Source of the DNA: Garcia nutans
Lineage: Eukaryota; Streptophyta; Magnoliopsida; Malpighiales; Euphorbiaceae
Length of the DNA stretch: 64,000 nt
Direction of reading: 5' to 3'
Assembly (NCBI GenBank): GCA_947685225.1
Contig: CANTUV010000003.1
Span: 6,270,001-6,334,000 of the forward strand
Made by a program: the position numbers and the translations under genes. Under the pieces are notes generated by a model that was not told where the DNA came from, did not search any database, and was given only the letters and a program-made list of their open reading frames with translations. Shown one piece after another: positions 21,475 through 33,299 of this stretch (the first letter of the stretch is position 1; every line of letters begins with the position of its first letter).

Positions 21475-23906
21475 TGTAATATCCTAAATGATACCCTAAA
21501 ATTTTGGAAAGCTTATTGTTGAAATGGAATTAAATGATATTAAGTGTATATTGATTAAGTTAGAAGAAAGGAAAGTGTGTATATGTTGTATATATGAAGA
21601 TATATACAACATATACAAGTCAACTTTATTGAGGGTCAATTGAGATAATTAATTATTTTAAAATAGAATTTAAGTGATGGTGGAAGATGATATTTGTATT
21701 ATTTTAATATATTAAATACTTGGTTGAAATTAAAGAGGGAATTTAGTGGTTAAGAGAAGTAATTTGTTTTGACTTTTCTATCATCTTCTTCCTCTTTCTT
21801 TTGGTTAGTCGGCCACCACCATCTTCATTAAGAAGAGAGGTTTTGTGATTTCTAACTCAAGATTGAAGGGTGTTTCAAGTGATCAAGTTGGAGTTCTAAG
21901 GATTTTCTTCACTTTTGGTAAGCTTCCAACTTGTTTCTTTGTGTTCTTTTGAGTTTATTGGATTGTTTGATGCATATGTGTTTTTGGTTTTTTTGGTATG
22001 TTTGAAGTGTTTGGTTTTAGTAGCTTTGATTTTGGGGTTGGATTGAAGAGAAAGGGTTAAGTTTGGTGAAGAAAACAAGAGTTGTGGATTGTGTATGTGT
22101 TGAGTTGTAAACTATGGTTGTGATTGTGTTTTGATGTATGTTTTTGAGTTGTATTGATGTTATGCAAGTTTATTATGGTTTATTCATGGTTTTGGTTAAG
22201 GTTGTTTGGAGTGGAAAGGGTAAAAGAAAGATGTTTGTTGGATGTGGTGTTATTGGTGTCGAATTCAGGTTTTTAGCTTGACACACCCAGTAGCACGGCC
22301 ATGTCCTTGGGCATGTCATTGGTTCTGTTTTCAGTATGTGTGACATGAGCAGTGACATGCCCATGTCATAGCTTCTGTGTAGTGGTAGTATTGGCATGTC
22401 CAGTGACACACCCATATCACTGAGCGTGTCACAGCCACTGTGTTGGAGGAGAATTGACACGTGAAGTGACATGCCCATATCACTGAGCGTGTCAAAGCTT
22501 CTGTGTTGTGGGTTTAGGGCACGATCAGGGACACGCCCGTGTTGTTGAGCGTGTCATGTGTAGAGTTTTCCCTAGTTAGTTCTTGCCCTTATTTTCTTAT
22601 GTGTATCACTAAGTGAGAATGTGCAATCACCTTTGGATTAGGTTTTGAAGAGATTGAATTGCCCTAATCCAAGTGTTGAAGGAATCTTGGAAGAGGAGGT
22701 TGTTAGATTGGTGTTAGTTGCTCTTAGAAGTAAGTACAAACCCTACATGATTGCATACATTTACATGATTTTGGGACTTAACACATTTGGTTGGAAAATG
22801 TGTTAGGTTACCAATTATATTGTTGATATATGAGAATGGTGCAATGATTTGTATTATGTGCATTATGTGAATTATATATTGAGGATTCAAAATATATGAA
22901 CAATATGAGTTGTGATGTGCACTCAAATGATGAAATGTGAAGCCATTGATGTTGGCTATAATGATGTAAATGAAATATTGAGGCATTGTGCCGAGATGAT
23001 TATGAGGAAATGAGAATGGAATTGATAATGAAATAATGAAAGAATTGTGTGCCTAGTATGTTATTCAATTTTTAGAGTTTTATTGTTGGTGGCATGCCTA
23101 AAAGTAACAATCCCTTGAAGCTGGGTTGGGCTTGGTCCTTGAAGCCAGGTTGGGTTGATGCTATGCTCCCCTTGAAGCTTGGTTGGGCCTAGTCCTTAAA
23201 GCCTAGTTGGGATGTTATATATGAGATGTTTCTCATTGTGATAATGATTCGCCTACCAAAACAGTAACTCTGGAATTTGAATGGCATATTAGTTTCTTTT
23301 GGGCCCATGCTTGTTTTGCTTTAAATGTGAATCATGAATGATGAAACAATTGAATAATATAATGAAATGTAATGTTATGAAATATGATATTCTTGTGTAT
23401 TGTTTATAATTCTTGAAAGTTTGACATTGGCATTACATTTGAAGCATATTGTTATTATGGTTTGTACCACTAAGCCGCTGGCTTAGTGTGATTGTGATTC
23501 ATCGCGCAAGTGACAGGGTAGATCTGGTAGAACCGGAGAGTTTAGCTAGACCGAGTCGAGTCTAGGCTGGTAATCCTTTGTGAAGTGTTGATTTTTGGTC
23601 TTCAAGATCAGAAACGAACTGCCAAGTATGTATAAACTCTATATTTTTGTAAATATTGAATTTAATGTATATATTTGTATATTCCACTACATTTTTCCAC
23701 TGCTTATTAATCAAATGTTTTAGATAAACTTTTGGGTACTAATGTGGTATATATGTATATGTGTTTTAACAAGAAATGTTTTATCTATTACTACCTATTA
23801 TGATTATTTGATTAAAGGTTGGTTTGCTTCAAATAGACTATGACATCCTTGTATCCGGTATACGTATATTACATATTGAGAGTATATGTGGTATAGGGGT
23901 TTTACA
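21475..23906 (+). repeat. 5' LTR of the Tekay-like element
   Basis: TGTAATATCC...TTTTACA. Holds the palindromic array (22277-22560), the CTTGAAGC array (23110-23215) and the conserved block CTAAGCC...GCTTAG...CGCGCAAGTGA (23469-23513). Compared with the solo LTR it is shorter by about 85 bp. Confidence 0.95.
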
Positions 23907-23913
23907 ATTGTTT

Positions 23914-23926
23914 TGGTATTAGAGCC
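23914..23926 (+). promoter_or_regulatory. Primer-binding site (initiator tRNA-Met)
   Basis: TGGTATTAGAGCC, one mismatch from the plant standard TGGTATCAGAGCC, seven bases after the LTR. The mismatch is again a C-to-T change. Confidence 0.9.
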
Positions 23927-24080
23927 TAGGTTTGAGGTTCTCAATCTAGGTAAATTGTAAGAAAAAGGAAATTTTAATTTTTTAAAATATGGTTTTTAAA
24001 TAAGATACATGCATTGGCACTGGCAGTTTCTGACCTTTGATGGGATAATTTCTGTTGTGATTGCAGATATATAGGTAGTG

Positions 24081-25330
24081 ATGGCGTCTCAGTCACGTCA
24101 GTCCATAGAGGGTAGTGCTGAGGGTGTACCTCCTGATGAGGGTAGAGATGGAGCTAGGGTTAAGAGAGCTGGAGAGGCACCTGCTCCTGTGCCAGAGAGA
24201 CAAGCAGCTGATGATATTCAGCCGGTTTGGTTACGGCATATGGTAGAATTGTGGAGGCAGGCTCCAGTGCAGCAGCCACCACCGCAACCACAACCACAAG
24301 TACTGGTGAGGCAGTATGATAAATTGAGGAAGTTTGGGGCTGAAGATTTCTTTGGTACTACAGATCCTGCAGTAGTTGAGCAGTGGTTGGATAGAGTTTA
24401 GAGGGTATTCATTCAGCTGCAAGCTACTTCTGAAGAAAAATTTGATTATGCTAGATCCCTTCTGCAGAGAGATGCGTATGATTGGTGGAAGACGGTTCCA
24501 CATGCGATGGATGATCCACCGACCTTGTCTTATGGTGATTTTCTGCGGGAGTTTGAGCAGAAATATACTCTGAGGGAGTATAAAGATGCCAAGAAGATGG
24601 AATTTTTGAATTTGAGACAGGACAGCCGGACGGTGACAGAATATAAGATTGAGTATATCCGGTTGAGTCATTATGCCGGTGGGATTATTTCTGATGAGAT
24701 TGACTGGTGTAGGAGATTTGAGGAGGGATTGAGGCCCTCTATTATGTGTATTGTTGCTGGATCTTGGTATCAAGATTCTTCTCAGTTGGTTGCAGCTGCT
24801 AGAAGTGTTAGAGAGCATAGGGTATTGCAACAGCTGCTACTGAGGAGGAGACTAGAGTAAGGAGACCCCAGTTTGAGGTAGGGTCTTCATCTTTGAAGAG
24901 AGGCAGAGGAAGTTTTGTTCCGAGAGTCAGTAAGACCCAGAGGCAGTCTGGTAGGTCAATTCAGTATTAGAGGCAGAGACCGAGACCTACAGTTTCTGTA
25001 GCTAGTGCTCCGACTCCAGTGGTTCATAGGTCTATTTCACCTACATGTGTTCATTGTGGTAGGGCACATGGGGGTGCTTGCTAGAAGATGGGTGGACCAG
25101 GAGTGTGTTTTAGATGTGGGTCACCATATCATTTCATCAAAGATTTTCCCGAGCTACTGGAAGATAGACAGACTGATACTGCAGCTTCTCAACCCAGTGT
25201 TAGAGGAGGTCGAGGGGGCAGAGGTTTTAGTAGAGGTGGTCGACCCAGGATTAGTCAGAGAGGAGGTTCTACATTCGGAGGCAGTAGACCAGATGAGATT
25301 GGGCCATCTCAGCGAGTATATGTGATGCAG
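24081..25330 (+). pseudogene. gag: Tekay-like gag, broken
   Basis: Start taken at the ATG of 24081 (MASQSRQSIEG). An acidic/Pro-Gln-rich head leads into the capsid domain: AEDFFGTTDPAVVEQWLDRV, then a stop at 24399-24401 where the family has Gln, then SLLQRDAYDWWKTV, FLREFEQKY, MEFLNLRQDSRTVTEY and FEEGLRPSI. A frameshift falls near 24830. Two zinc knuckles follow: CVHCGRAHGGAC (25046-25081), followed at once by a stop, and CFRCGSPYHF with the last Cys replaced by Phe (DFPE instead of DCP). Gag forms the particle and packages RNA. This copy makes only a short N-terminal piece. Confidence 0.88.
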
Positions 25331-25723
25331 AGGCAGCTGGATGCTTCAGCAGTCATTGCGGGTACATTTTCTTTATTTGGCATTTCAGTTCTTGCTCTAA
25401 TTGATCCAGGATCTACTCATTCATATATAAGTGCATCTATTTTGCCTGTGTCTGAATTGCATTCTGAGTCCCTAGGATTTGATGTCTTGGTGACAAATCC
25501 TTTAGGGCATAGTGTGGTAGTCAGTAAGGTGCACCGAGATAGTTTAGTTGTGGTGCAAGATGAGGAATTCCTTAGTGATTTGATTGAAATGCCTTTTAAG
25601 GAGTATGATTTGATTCTAGGCATGGATTGGTTGTCTAAGCATGGAGCTGTGGTATACTGTCAGAATAAGTGTGTTACCCTGAAAACCAGTGATGGTAGAA
25701 GTGTGATGGTATCTAGTGAGTAG
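25331..25723 (+). pseudogene. Tekay-like aspartic protease domain
   Basis: Part of a frame from 25088 to 25723. The active-site block is LIDPGSTHSYIS, with the catalytic Asp retained, and the second landmark DLILGMDWLSKHGAVV follows (about 25608-25655). It cuts the Gag-Pol precursor. A stop at 25721-25723 ends the frame. The same frame resumes at once with AVAARRLIQKGCDAYLAHV, the usual link to RT. Confidence 0.87.
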
Positions 25724-25738
25724 AGATATCTTGCATCC

Positions 25739-26990
25739 TTGTTTATTTCAGCTGTTGCAGCTAGGAGGTTGATTCAAAAAGGGTGTGATGCTTATCTTGC
25801 TCATGTGATAGATACTAGAGCAGTGGGTTCTCAGCTTGATAGTATACCCATAGTTGCAGAATTTCCAGATGTGTTTTCCAAGGAGTTGCCAAGGTTACCC
25901 CCTGAGAGAAAGGTTGAGTTTGGTATCGATTTGTTGCCTGGTATCACTCCCATCTCTATTACTCCCTATCGAATGGCACCTGCTGAGTTGAGAGAATTAA
26001 AGGGTGTAGCAGTTTTTCTCTAAGATTGATTTGAGATCAGGGTACCATCAGTTGAGAGTCAGAGCTGAAAATGTACCTAAGATAGCTTTTTGCACAAGGT
26101 ATGGGCATTATGAGTTTTTGGTGATGCCTTTTGGATTGACAAATGCACCAGTAGCTTTTATGGATTTGATGAATAGGGTGTTTAGACCCTATCTAGATCA
26201 GTTTGTGGTGGTCTTTATCGATGATATTTTGGTGTATGCGCATAATGAGGAGGATCATGAAAAGCATTTGGGGATTGTATTACAGACCTTGAGAGAGAAG
26301 CAATTGTATGCTAAGCTGTCTAAGTGTGAGTTTTGGCTTGATCAAGTGACTTTTCTCGGTCATGTGGTTTTAGCAGATGGTATAAGAGTTGATCCGGGTA
26401 AAGTTGAAGCTATTTTGAATTGGAGTCCACCGAAGACGGTGATAGAAGTTAGAAGTTTTCTGGGTTTGGTAGGCTATTATATACGGTTTGTGAAGGATTT
26501 TTCTTTGATAGCTACTCCACTCACCAGATTACTTCGAAAGGGAGTTAGATTCGTTTGGCAAATCAATGTCAAGCAAGCTTTGAGCAGTTGAAGGAGATGT
26601 TGACTCGAGCTCCTGTTCTTACTTTGCCTGTGGAAGATAAACCATATGTGATTTACAGTGATGCTTCACATAGTGGTTTAGGTTGTGTTTTGATGCAGGA
26701 GGGTAGAGTCATAGCTTATGCTTCTCGGCAGTTGCAGCCGCATGAGTTGAATTATCTGGCGCATGATTTGGAGTTGGCAGCCATAGTTTTTGCTTTGAAG
26801 ATTTGGCGACATTATCTTTATGGGGAGAAGTGTTTCATCTATATAGATCACAAGAGTTTGAAATACTTGGGTGTTCAGAGAGATTTGAATCTTCAGCAGA
26901 GACGGTGGTTGGAGTTGATTAAAGACTATGACTATTTGATTGATTATCATCCTAGTAAGGCAAATGTAGTTGCTGATGCCTTGAGTTAGA
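25739..26990 (+). pseudogene. Tekay-like reverse transcriptase and RNase H, with deletion
   Basis: Linker with the FPDVFSKELPRLPPERKVEF block (25739-26023) ends at PAELRELK. About 70 codons normally following, including the KKDGS and CIDYR motifs, are missing. The sequence jumps to KIDLRSGYHQLRV after a frameshift at about 26005-26030. The catalytic box FIDDI is intact (26214-26228). RNase H occupies 26610-26989 (IYSDASHSGLGCVLMQ, SLKYLGVQRDLN, KANVVADALS) and ends at a stop where the family has Arg or Gln. The deletion removes essential parts of the fingers domain, so the enzyme is dead. Confidence 0.9.
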
Positions 26991-28540
26991 AGTCTTTGGC
27001 AGGTTTGACTGCTTATTCGTTCTCGTTGCTTGTTGAGTTGAGAACGTTGCATGCTAGTTTTGAATCATGTAATGATGGTGCTTTGTTATCTCATTTGCAA
27101 TTGAGGCCAGTCTTGTTGGATCAAATAAGAGAGGCTCAATTAGCAGATGAGAAGATTTAGAAAGTTGTATCAGATTGCCAAAAGGGGGAGAGCAGAGATT
27201 TTCTTGTGAGAGATGATGGCAGCCTTTGGTACAAAGATAGGTTGTGTGTTCCTGATGATGCAAGGTTGAAAAAGATTATTTTGGAGGAAGCACATCAGTC
27301 GACTTTTGCTATGCACCCTGGGAGTACTAAGATGTATCATGATTTGAAGTAAAATTATTGGTGGTCAGGTATGAAAAGGGACATAGCGGAGTTTATATCC
27401 AAGTGTCTCACTTGTCAGAGAGTGAAGGCCGAGCACCAAGTTCCAACAGGGTTACTCCAACCTTTAACAGTGCCAGAGTGGAAATGGGAGCGATTAACAT
27501 TGGATTTTGTGACTGGTTTGCCATTGACTCAGAAGAAGCATAATGCCATCTGGGTGATTGTTGATCGATTGACGAAGATAACTCATTTTCTTCCAGTTCG
27601 GATGAACTATTCTCTTGAGAAGTTGGCTGAGCTGTATATCAGTGAGATTATAAGATTGTATGGAGTCCCAATTTCTTTAGTGTCTGATCGAGATCCCCAG
27701 TTTACTTCGAGATTTTGGAAGAGTTTGCATGATGCTTTGGGATCTCGGTTGCATTTTAGCACTGCTTTCCATCCGCAGACAGATGGGCAGTCAGAGAGAG
27801 TGATACAGATTTTGGAGGACATCTTGAGAAGCTGTGTTACTGATTTCTCTAGGAGTTGGGACACATTTTTGCCATTGATGGAATTTGCTTATAACAACAA
27901 TCACCAGTCCAGTATTAAAATGGCACCTTATGAGGCATTGTATGGTAGGAGGTGCAAGACACCTTTGTGCTGGGATGAAGTTGGAGAAGGTAAGTTGGTT
28001 GATCCCGATTTGATTTAAGAAACAGAAGAGAAAGTGAAGATAATTCGGGATCGGTTGAAAGCAGCTTCAGATCGACAGAAATCCTATTCAAATTTGAAGA
28101 GGAGAGACATAGAGTTTAATGTTGGAGATAAAGTATTTTTGAAAGTGTCTCCTTGGAAGAGAATTTTGAGATTTGGCCGTAAAGGGAAGTTGAGTCCACA
28201 TTTCATTGGACCTTATGAGATACTGGAAAGAGTTGGACCAGTTGCTTATCGACTTGCTTTGCCGCCTGAATTGGATAGAATTCACAATGTCTTCCATGTC
28301 TCTATGCTGCGAAGATACAAATCAGACCTATCTCATATCATGTCAGTTGAATCTATTGAGGTGAGTCCGGATCTGACTTTTGAAGAAGAACCAGTGGCTA
28401 TTTTGGCACATGAAGTGAAAGAATTAAGAAATAAGAAAGTGCCACTTGTGAAGGTTCTTTGGAAGAATCATGCAAAGGAAGAGGTGACTTGAGAGAGTGA
28501 GAAAGTGATTCGAGATCAGTATCCCCAGCTGTTCCAGACT
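26991..28540 (+). pseudogene. Tekay-like integrase with chromodomain-like C-terminus
   Basis: One frame interrupted by stops at 27158-27160, 27350-27352, 28016-28018 and 28490-28492. The zinc region has the His pair around 27291-27315 and CLTC at residues 12-15 of the piece starting 27371. In that piece the catalytic residues are D45 (TLDFVTG), D106 (SDRDPQF) and E142 (GQSERV), with standard 35-residue spacing. The final piece (28034-28492) holds the IHNVFHVSMLRRY block and the start of the chromodomain (EEPVAILAHEVKELRNKKVPLVKVLWK). The last stop is TGA in place of the conserved Trp of the TWE motif. Confidence 0.92.
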
Positions 28541-28576
28541 TGAGATCAGGTAATTTGGAGGACGAAATTTATTTGT

Positions 28577-28589
28577 AGAGGGGGAGAAT
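28577..28589 (+). promoter_or_regulatory. Polypurine tract of the Tekay-like element
   Basis: AGAGGGGGAGAAT directly before the 3' LTR. Confidence 0.9.
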
Positions 28590-31034
28590 TGTAATATCCT
28601 AAATGATACCCTAAAATTTTGGAAAGCTTTTTGTTGAAATGGAATTAAATGATATTAAGTGTATATTGATTAAGTTAGAAGAAAGGAAAGTGTGTATATG
28701 TTGTATATATGAAGATATATACAACTTATACAAGTCAACTTTATTAATGGTCAATTGAGATAATTAATTATTTTAAAATAGAATTTAAGTGATGGTGGAA
28801 GATGATATTTGTATTATTTTAATATATTAAATACTTGGTTGAGATTAAAGAGGGAATTTAGTGGTTACGAGAAGTGATTTGTTTTGACTTTTCTATCATC
28901 TTCTTCCTCTTTCTTTTGGTTAGCCGGCCACCACCATCTTCATCAAGGAAGAGAGGTTTTGTGATTTCTAACTCAAGATTGAAGGGTGTTTCAAGTGATC
29001 AAGTTGGAGTTCTAAGGATTTTCTTCACTTTTGGTAAGCTTCCAACTTGTTTCTTTGTGTTCTTTTGAGTTTGTTGGATTGTTTGATGCAGATGTGTTTT
29101 TGGTTTTTTTGGTATGTTTGAAATGTTTGGTTTTAGTAGCTTTGATTTTGGGGCTGGATTGAAGAGAAAGGGTTAAGTTTGGTGAAGAAAACAAGAGTTG
29201 TGGATTGTGTATTTGTTGAGTTGTAAACTATGGTTGTGATTGTGTTTTGATGTATGTTTTTGAGTTGTATTGATGTTATGCAAGTTTATTATAGTTTATT
29301 GATGGTTTTGGTTAAGGTTGTTTGGAGTGGAAAGGGTAAAAGAAAGATGTTTGTTGGATGTGGTGTTATTGGTGTCGAATTCAGGTTTTTGGCCTGACAC
29401 GCCTAGTAGCACGGCCATGTCCTTGGGCGTGTCATTGGTTCTGTTTTCAGTGTGTGTGACACGAGCAGTGACACGCTCATGTCACTGAGCATGTCACAGC
29501 TTCTGTGTAGTGGTAGTATTGACACGTCCAGTGACACGCCCATGTCACTGAGCGTGTCACAGCTACTGTGTTGGAGGAGAATTGACACGTGAAGTGACAT
29601 GCCCATGTCACTGAGCATGTCAAAGCTTCTGTGTTGTGGGTTTAGGGCACGATCAGGGACACACCCATGTTGTTGAGCGTGTCATGTGTAGAGTTTTCCC
29701 TAGTTAGTCCTTGTCCCTATTTTCTTATGTGTATCACTAAGTGAGAATGTGTAATCACCTTTGGATTAGGTTTTGAAGAGATTGAATTGCCCTAATCCAA
29801 GTGTTGAAGGAATCTTGGAAGAGGAGGTTGTTAGACTGGTGTTAGTTGCTCTTAGAGGTAAGTACAAACCCTACATGATTGCATACATTTACATGATTTT
29901 GGGACTTAACACATTTGGTTGGAAAATGTGTTAGGTTACCTATTATATTGTTGATATATGAGAATGGTGCAATGATTTGTATTATGTGCATTATGTGAAT
30001 TATATGTTGAGGATTCAAAATATATGAACAATGTGAGTTGTGATGTGTACTCAAATGATGAAATGTGAAGCCATTGATGTTGGCTATAATGATGTAAATG
30101 AAATATTGAGGCATTGTGCCTAGATGATTATGAGGAAATGAGAATGGAATTGATAATGAAATAAAAAAGAATTGTGTGCCTAGTATGTTATTCAATTTTC
30201 AGAATTTAATTATTGGTGGCATGCCTAAAAGTAACAATCTCTTGAATCTGAGTTGGACTTGGTCCTTAAAGCTAGGTTGGGTTGATGCTATGCTCCCCTT
30301 GAAGCTTGGTTGGGCCTAGTTCTTGAAGCCTAGTTGGGATGTTACATATGAGATGTTTCTCATTGTGGTAATAATTCACCTACGAGCTTGAAAAATATGA
30401 TTATTGGACCAAAACATTAACTCTGAAATTTGAATGGCATATTAGTTTCTTTTAGGTCCATGCTTGTCTTTGCATTAAATGTGAATCATGAATGATGAAA
30501 CAATTGAATAATATAATGAAATGTAATGTTATGAAATATGATATTCTTGTGTATTGTTTATAATTCTTCAAAGTTTGACATTGGCATTACATTTGAAGCA
30601 TATTGTTATTATGGTTTGTACCACTAACCCGTTGGCTTAGCGCGATTGTGATTCATCGCGCAGGTGACAGGGTAGATCTGGCTGGTGATCCTTTGTGAAG
30701 TGTTGATTTTTGGACTTCAAGATCATAAACGAACTGCTAAGCATGTATAAACTCTATGTTTTTGTAAATATTGAATTTAATGTATATATGTATATTCCAC
30801 TACATTTTTCCGCTGCTTATTAATCAAATGTTTTAGATAAACTTTTGGGCACTAATGTGGTATATATGTATATGTGTTTTAACAAGAAATGTTTTATCTA
30901 TTACTACATATTATGATTATTTGATTAAAAGTTAGTTTGCTTCAAATAGTCTGTGACATCCTTGTATCCGGTATATGTATATTACATATTGAGAGTATAT
31001 GTGGTGTACGTATATATGGTAGAGGGGTGTTACA
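28590..31034 (+). repeat. 3' LTR of the Tekay-like element
   Basis: 2445 bp, matches 21475-23906 closely. Palindromic array at 29393-29690, CTTGAAGC array at 30230-30340, CGCGCAGGTGA at 30657-30667. Relative to the 5' copy it lacks about 30 bases after the GATCTGG near 30680, where the AACCGGAGAG/CCGAGTC block is missing. Confidence 0.95.
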
Positions 31035-32478
31035 TATTTATTCAGCTGTATCAATAAGAAATTCTCATTTTCATAATTCAAACATCAATATATAATTATT
31101 TTATTCCCATTTAAAATATATTCATAAATAATATTTTCTCCTTTCAAATTCCTTTATAAATTGAATTTCATCATAAAATAATTTTAATAAATAATAAATG
31201 TATAATTTAATAAAATATAAATGTTATATCATTATCCACTCATCTGGATCAAAATCTATTTTTATCTAACTAACAAGACAACTTCTATGATCTATGTCAA
31301 TAGTTATATCTATACCTAAAGTGATATAATAATAATTATTAACTAAGGATAACCTATAATTATTAAACTATTATTAGGTGAATGACGTTAAAAGAAAATG
31401 TGAAATTGATTCCTAAAATTTTAACGAAATTCCAACAGAATTTTGACATAAATTTTTATTTCCCCAAATTTTCGAAAAATACTCCAATGAGTATGCATAT
31501 AATCAATTCATCCTTTCAATTGCCCCATCCGGCCCTCTATCAAAATTCTCAACGATAACTTAACAAAATTATACGAATATTTGTTTAAGTGTTTAAAATA
31601 TCAGAATATACAACTAAACTACATTAATTTAATTTATTTGTTCTTATAATTTAATAATAATAATAATAATGTCAATGTTATTAACAAATTTAATCAATTG
31701 AACTTTTAACAATATTTATTTAATTTACTTACCAAATACCCACCTAAGATTCAAGATATATGCTAAATTAATTTTTGAATAACTCTAGGAGAATAATTTT
31801 ATAATTGTCTTTCAATTATATTTAATTTGTACATAATTTATTTAACTTTGTTTTCTAAAAGAGTAACTTATTATAATCATGATGATAGTGAAAATATATT
31901 TAACAAAATTTTATTAAAACTAATTTTTTACTTAATTTTTTTATAAGAATTATTTAAATTTAAAAATACATTATAAATTGATTTAAATAGCTCTTTAACA
32001 ATTAAACTTTCTACAAAAAATATCCTTCAAATAGAATAATGTTATTTACTTTAATTTTTTTCTTATTTTGTCTTAGTAAATTTCAACAACAACAACAACA
32101 ACAATAATTATAATAATAAAATTAACATTTAATAGTAATAATAATTATAATAAATTTAATGATAAACTTATTAATAGTTCTTGATTACTACAACAATAAC
32201 AATATTAATAATTAACCACCGCTTGACATTAATTGTCTTACAATTATTATTGTTCATTCTTACGTAAAGATGATGATGATGATGATAATTTGATTATTAT
32301 AATTACGACCCTATGAATTTTAATTAAGTAATTAACTTTATAATTTTTAAACACAACATATTAACCATTTAATTTAGTCATTTTTCATCAATAATTATAA
32401 CTAATTGACTTATTTCAATAAATAAATATCTAAGTTAGTTAATTTTTTGTTCAATAACCTTTATTTCAAATTATCATT

Positions 32479-32556
<78 letters not shown>

Positions 32557-33050
32557 TTATATCCATGATTGGATTTTCCCAATTAATAATTAATTACAAC
32601 TAATTAATTAATCATATAAATTTTAAACAAAATTCAATTACTCCAATTAATTTTATCAACTAATTAAATAATTATATTTTAATCCACAATCTAATAACTA
32701 ATTGTTAAATTTATAAATTCTTAATCATAGTTAATTGATTTATTTTAAGAATTACTGATTAATTATTATAATTCATATACTCAGTAAATTTTAATCAATT
32801 AATATGTTAATGTTTTTTATTTTAGATTATATATATACTTACTATCTATTTATTTATTTTTATTCATATTTTCTTTTAAATGCAAATAATTAATCAACTA
32901 ATTAAAAGTATATATTCTAAATTCATTTAACTTCAAAATTTCTACCTAATTTCTTCTAAATTAATTTCTTATTAATATTTATTATTTAAATTAACTATTT
33001 GTTTTATATATATATATTTTCTACAAACTCATCCAAAAATTATAAATGAT
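31035..33050 (-). repeat. LTR fragment, family X, copy 3, right piece
   Basis: Begins with the target duplication TATTT and continues the family X LTR (compare TATTTATTCAGCTGTATCAA with 16435-16455). Similarity to copy 1 is clear to about 31600 and weaker in the A/T-rich part to about 32600. From there to 33050 nothing specific is recognised. It lies left of the minus-strand gypsy pol at 33300-34285 and could be its 3' LTR. Confidence 0.65.
32481..32556. repeat. (AAT)n(ATT)n palindromic microsatellite
   Basis: A run of TAA units turns directly into ATT units, so the two halves are complementary and can fold into a hairpin of about 25 base pairs or more. Confidence 0.9.
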
Positions 33051-33299
33051 ATACCAAATCGAAACTCATAATGAGAAGGTCTCAAAAATACTAAAATCGC
33101 TAGAAAAGAAGACCAAAACTATCAAAAATCTCCTCAAAAAGTAGCTGCCGATGGTACACCTCCGAACATTTCATATGACCTGTGCTCTCTCATCCGATGA
33201 CTATTGGCAGCGATTCAAGTGGTAGTCGACTCATTGTCGAACGATGATTCCAATGAGCAGCGTGTGTCAGTCAGAGATAGCCGAAGAGTGATAGATCGG

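Larger units (their letters stand above)
21475..31034 (+). mobile_element. Full-length Tekay/Del-like Ty3/gypsy chromovirus, TSD TATTT
   Basis: 9560 bp with LTRs of 2432 and 2445 bp, a primer-binding site, gag, protease, RT, RNase H, integrase and a chromodomain-like C-terminus in the gypsy order, plus a purine tract. Perfect 5-bp target duplication TATTT at 21470-21474 and 31035-31039. The LTRs are close to each other in sequence, so insertion is fairly recent. It is defective: at least six in-frame stops, several frameshifts and a deletion in RT. The clade name is inferred from the gag and chromodomain style. Confidence 0.95.
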
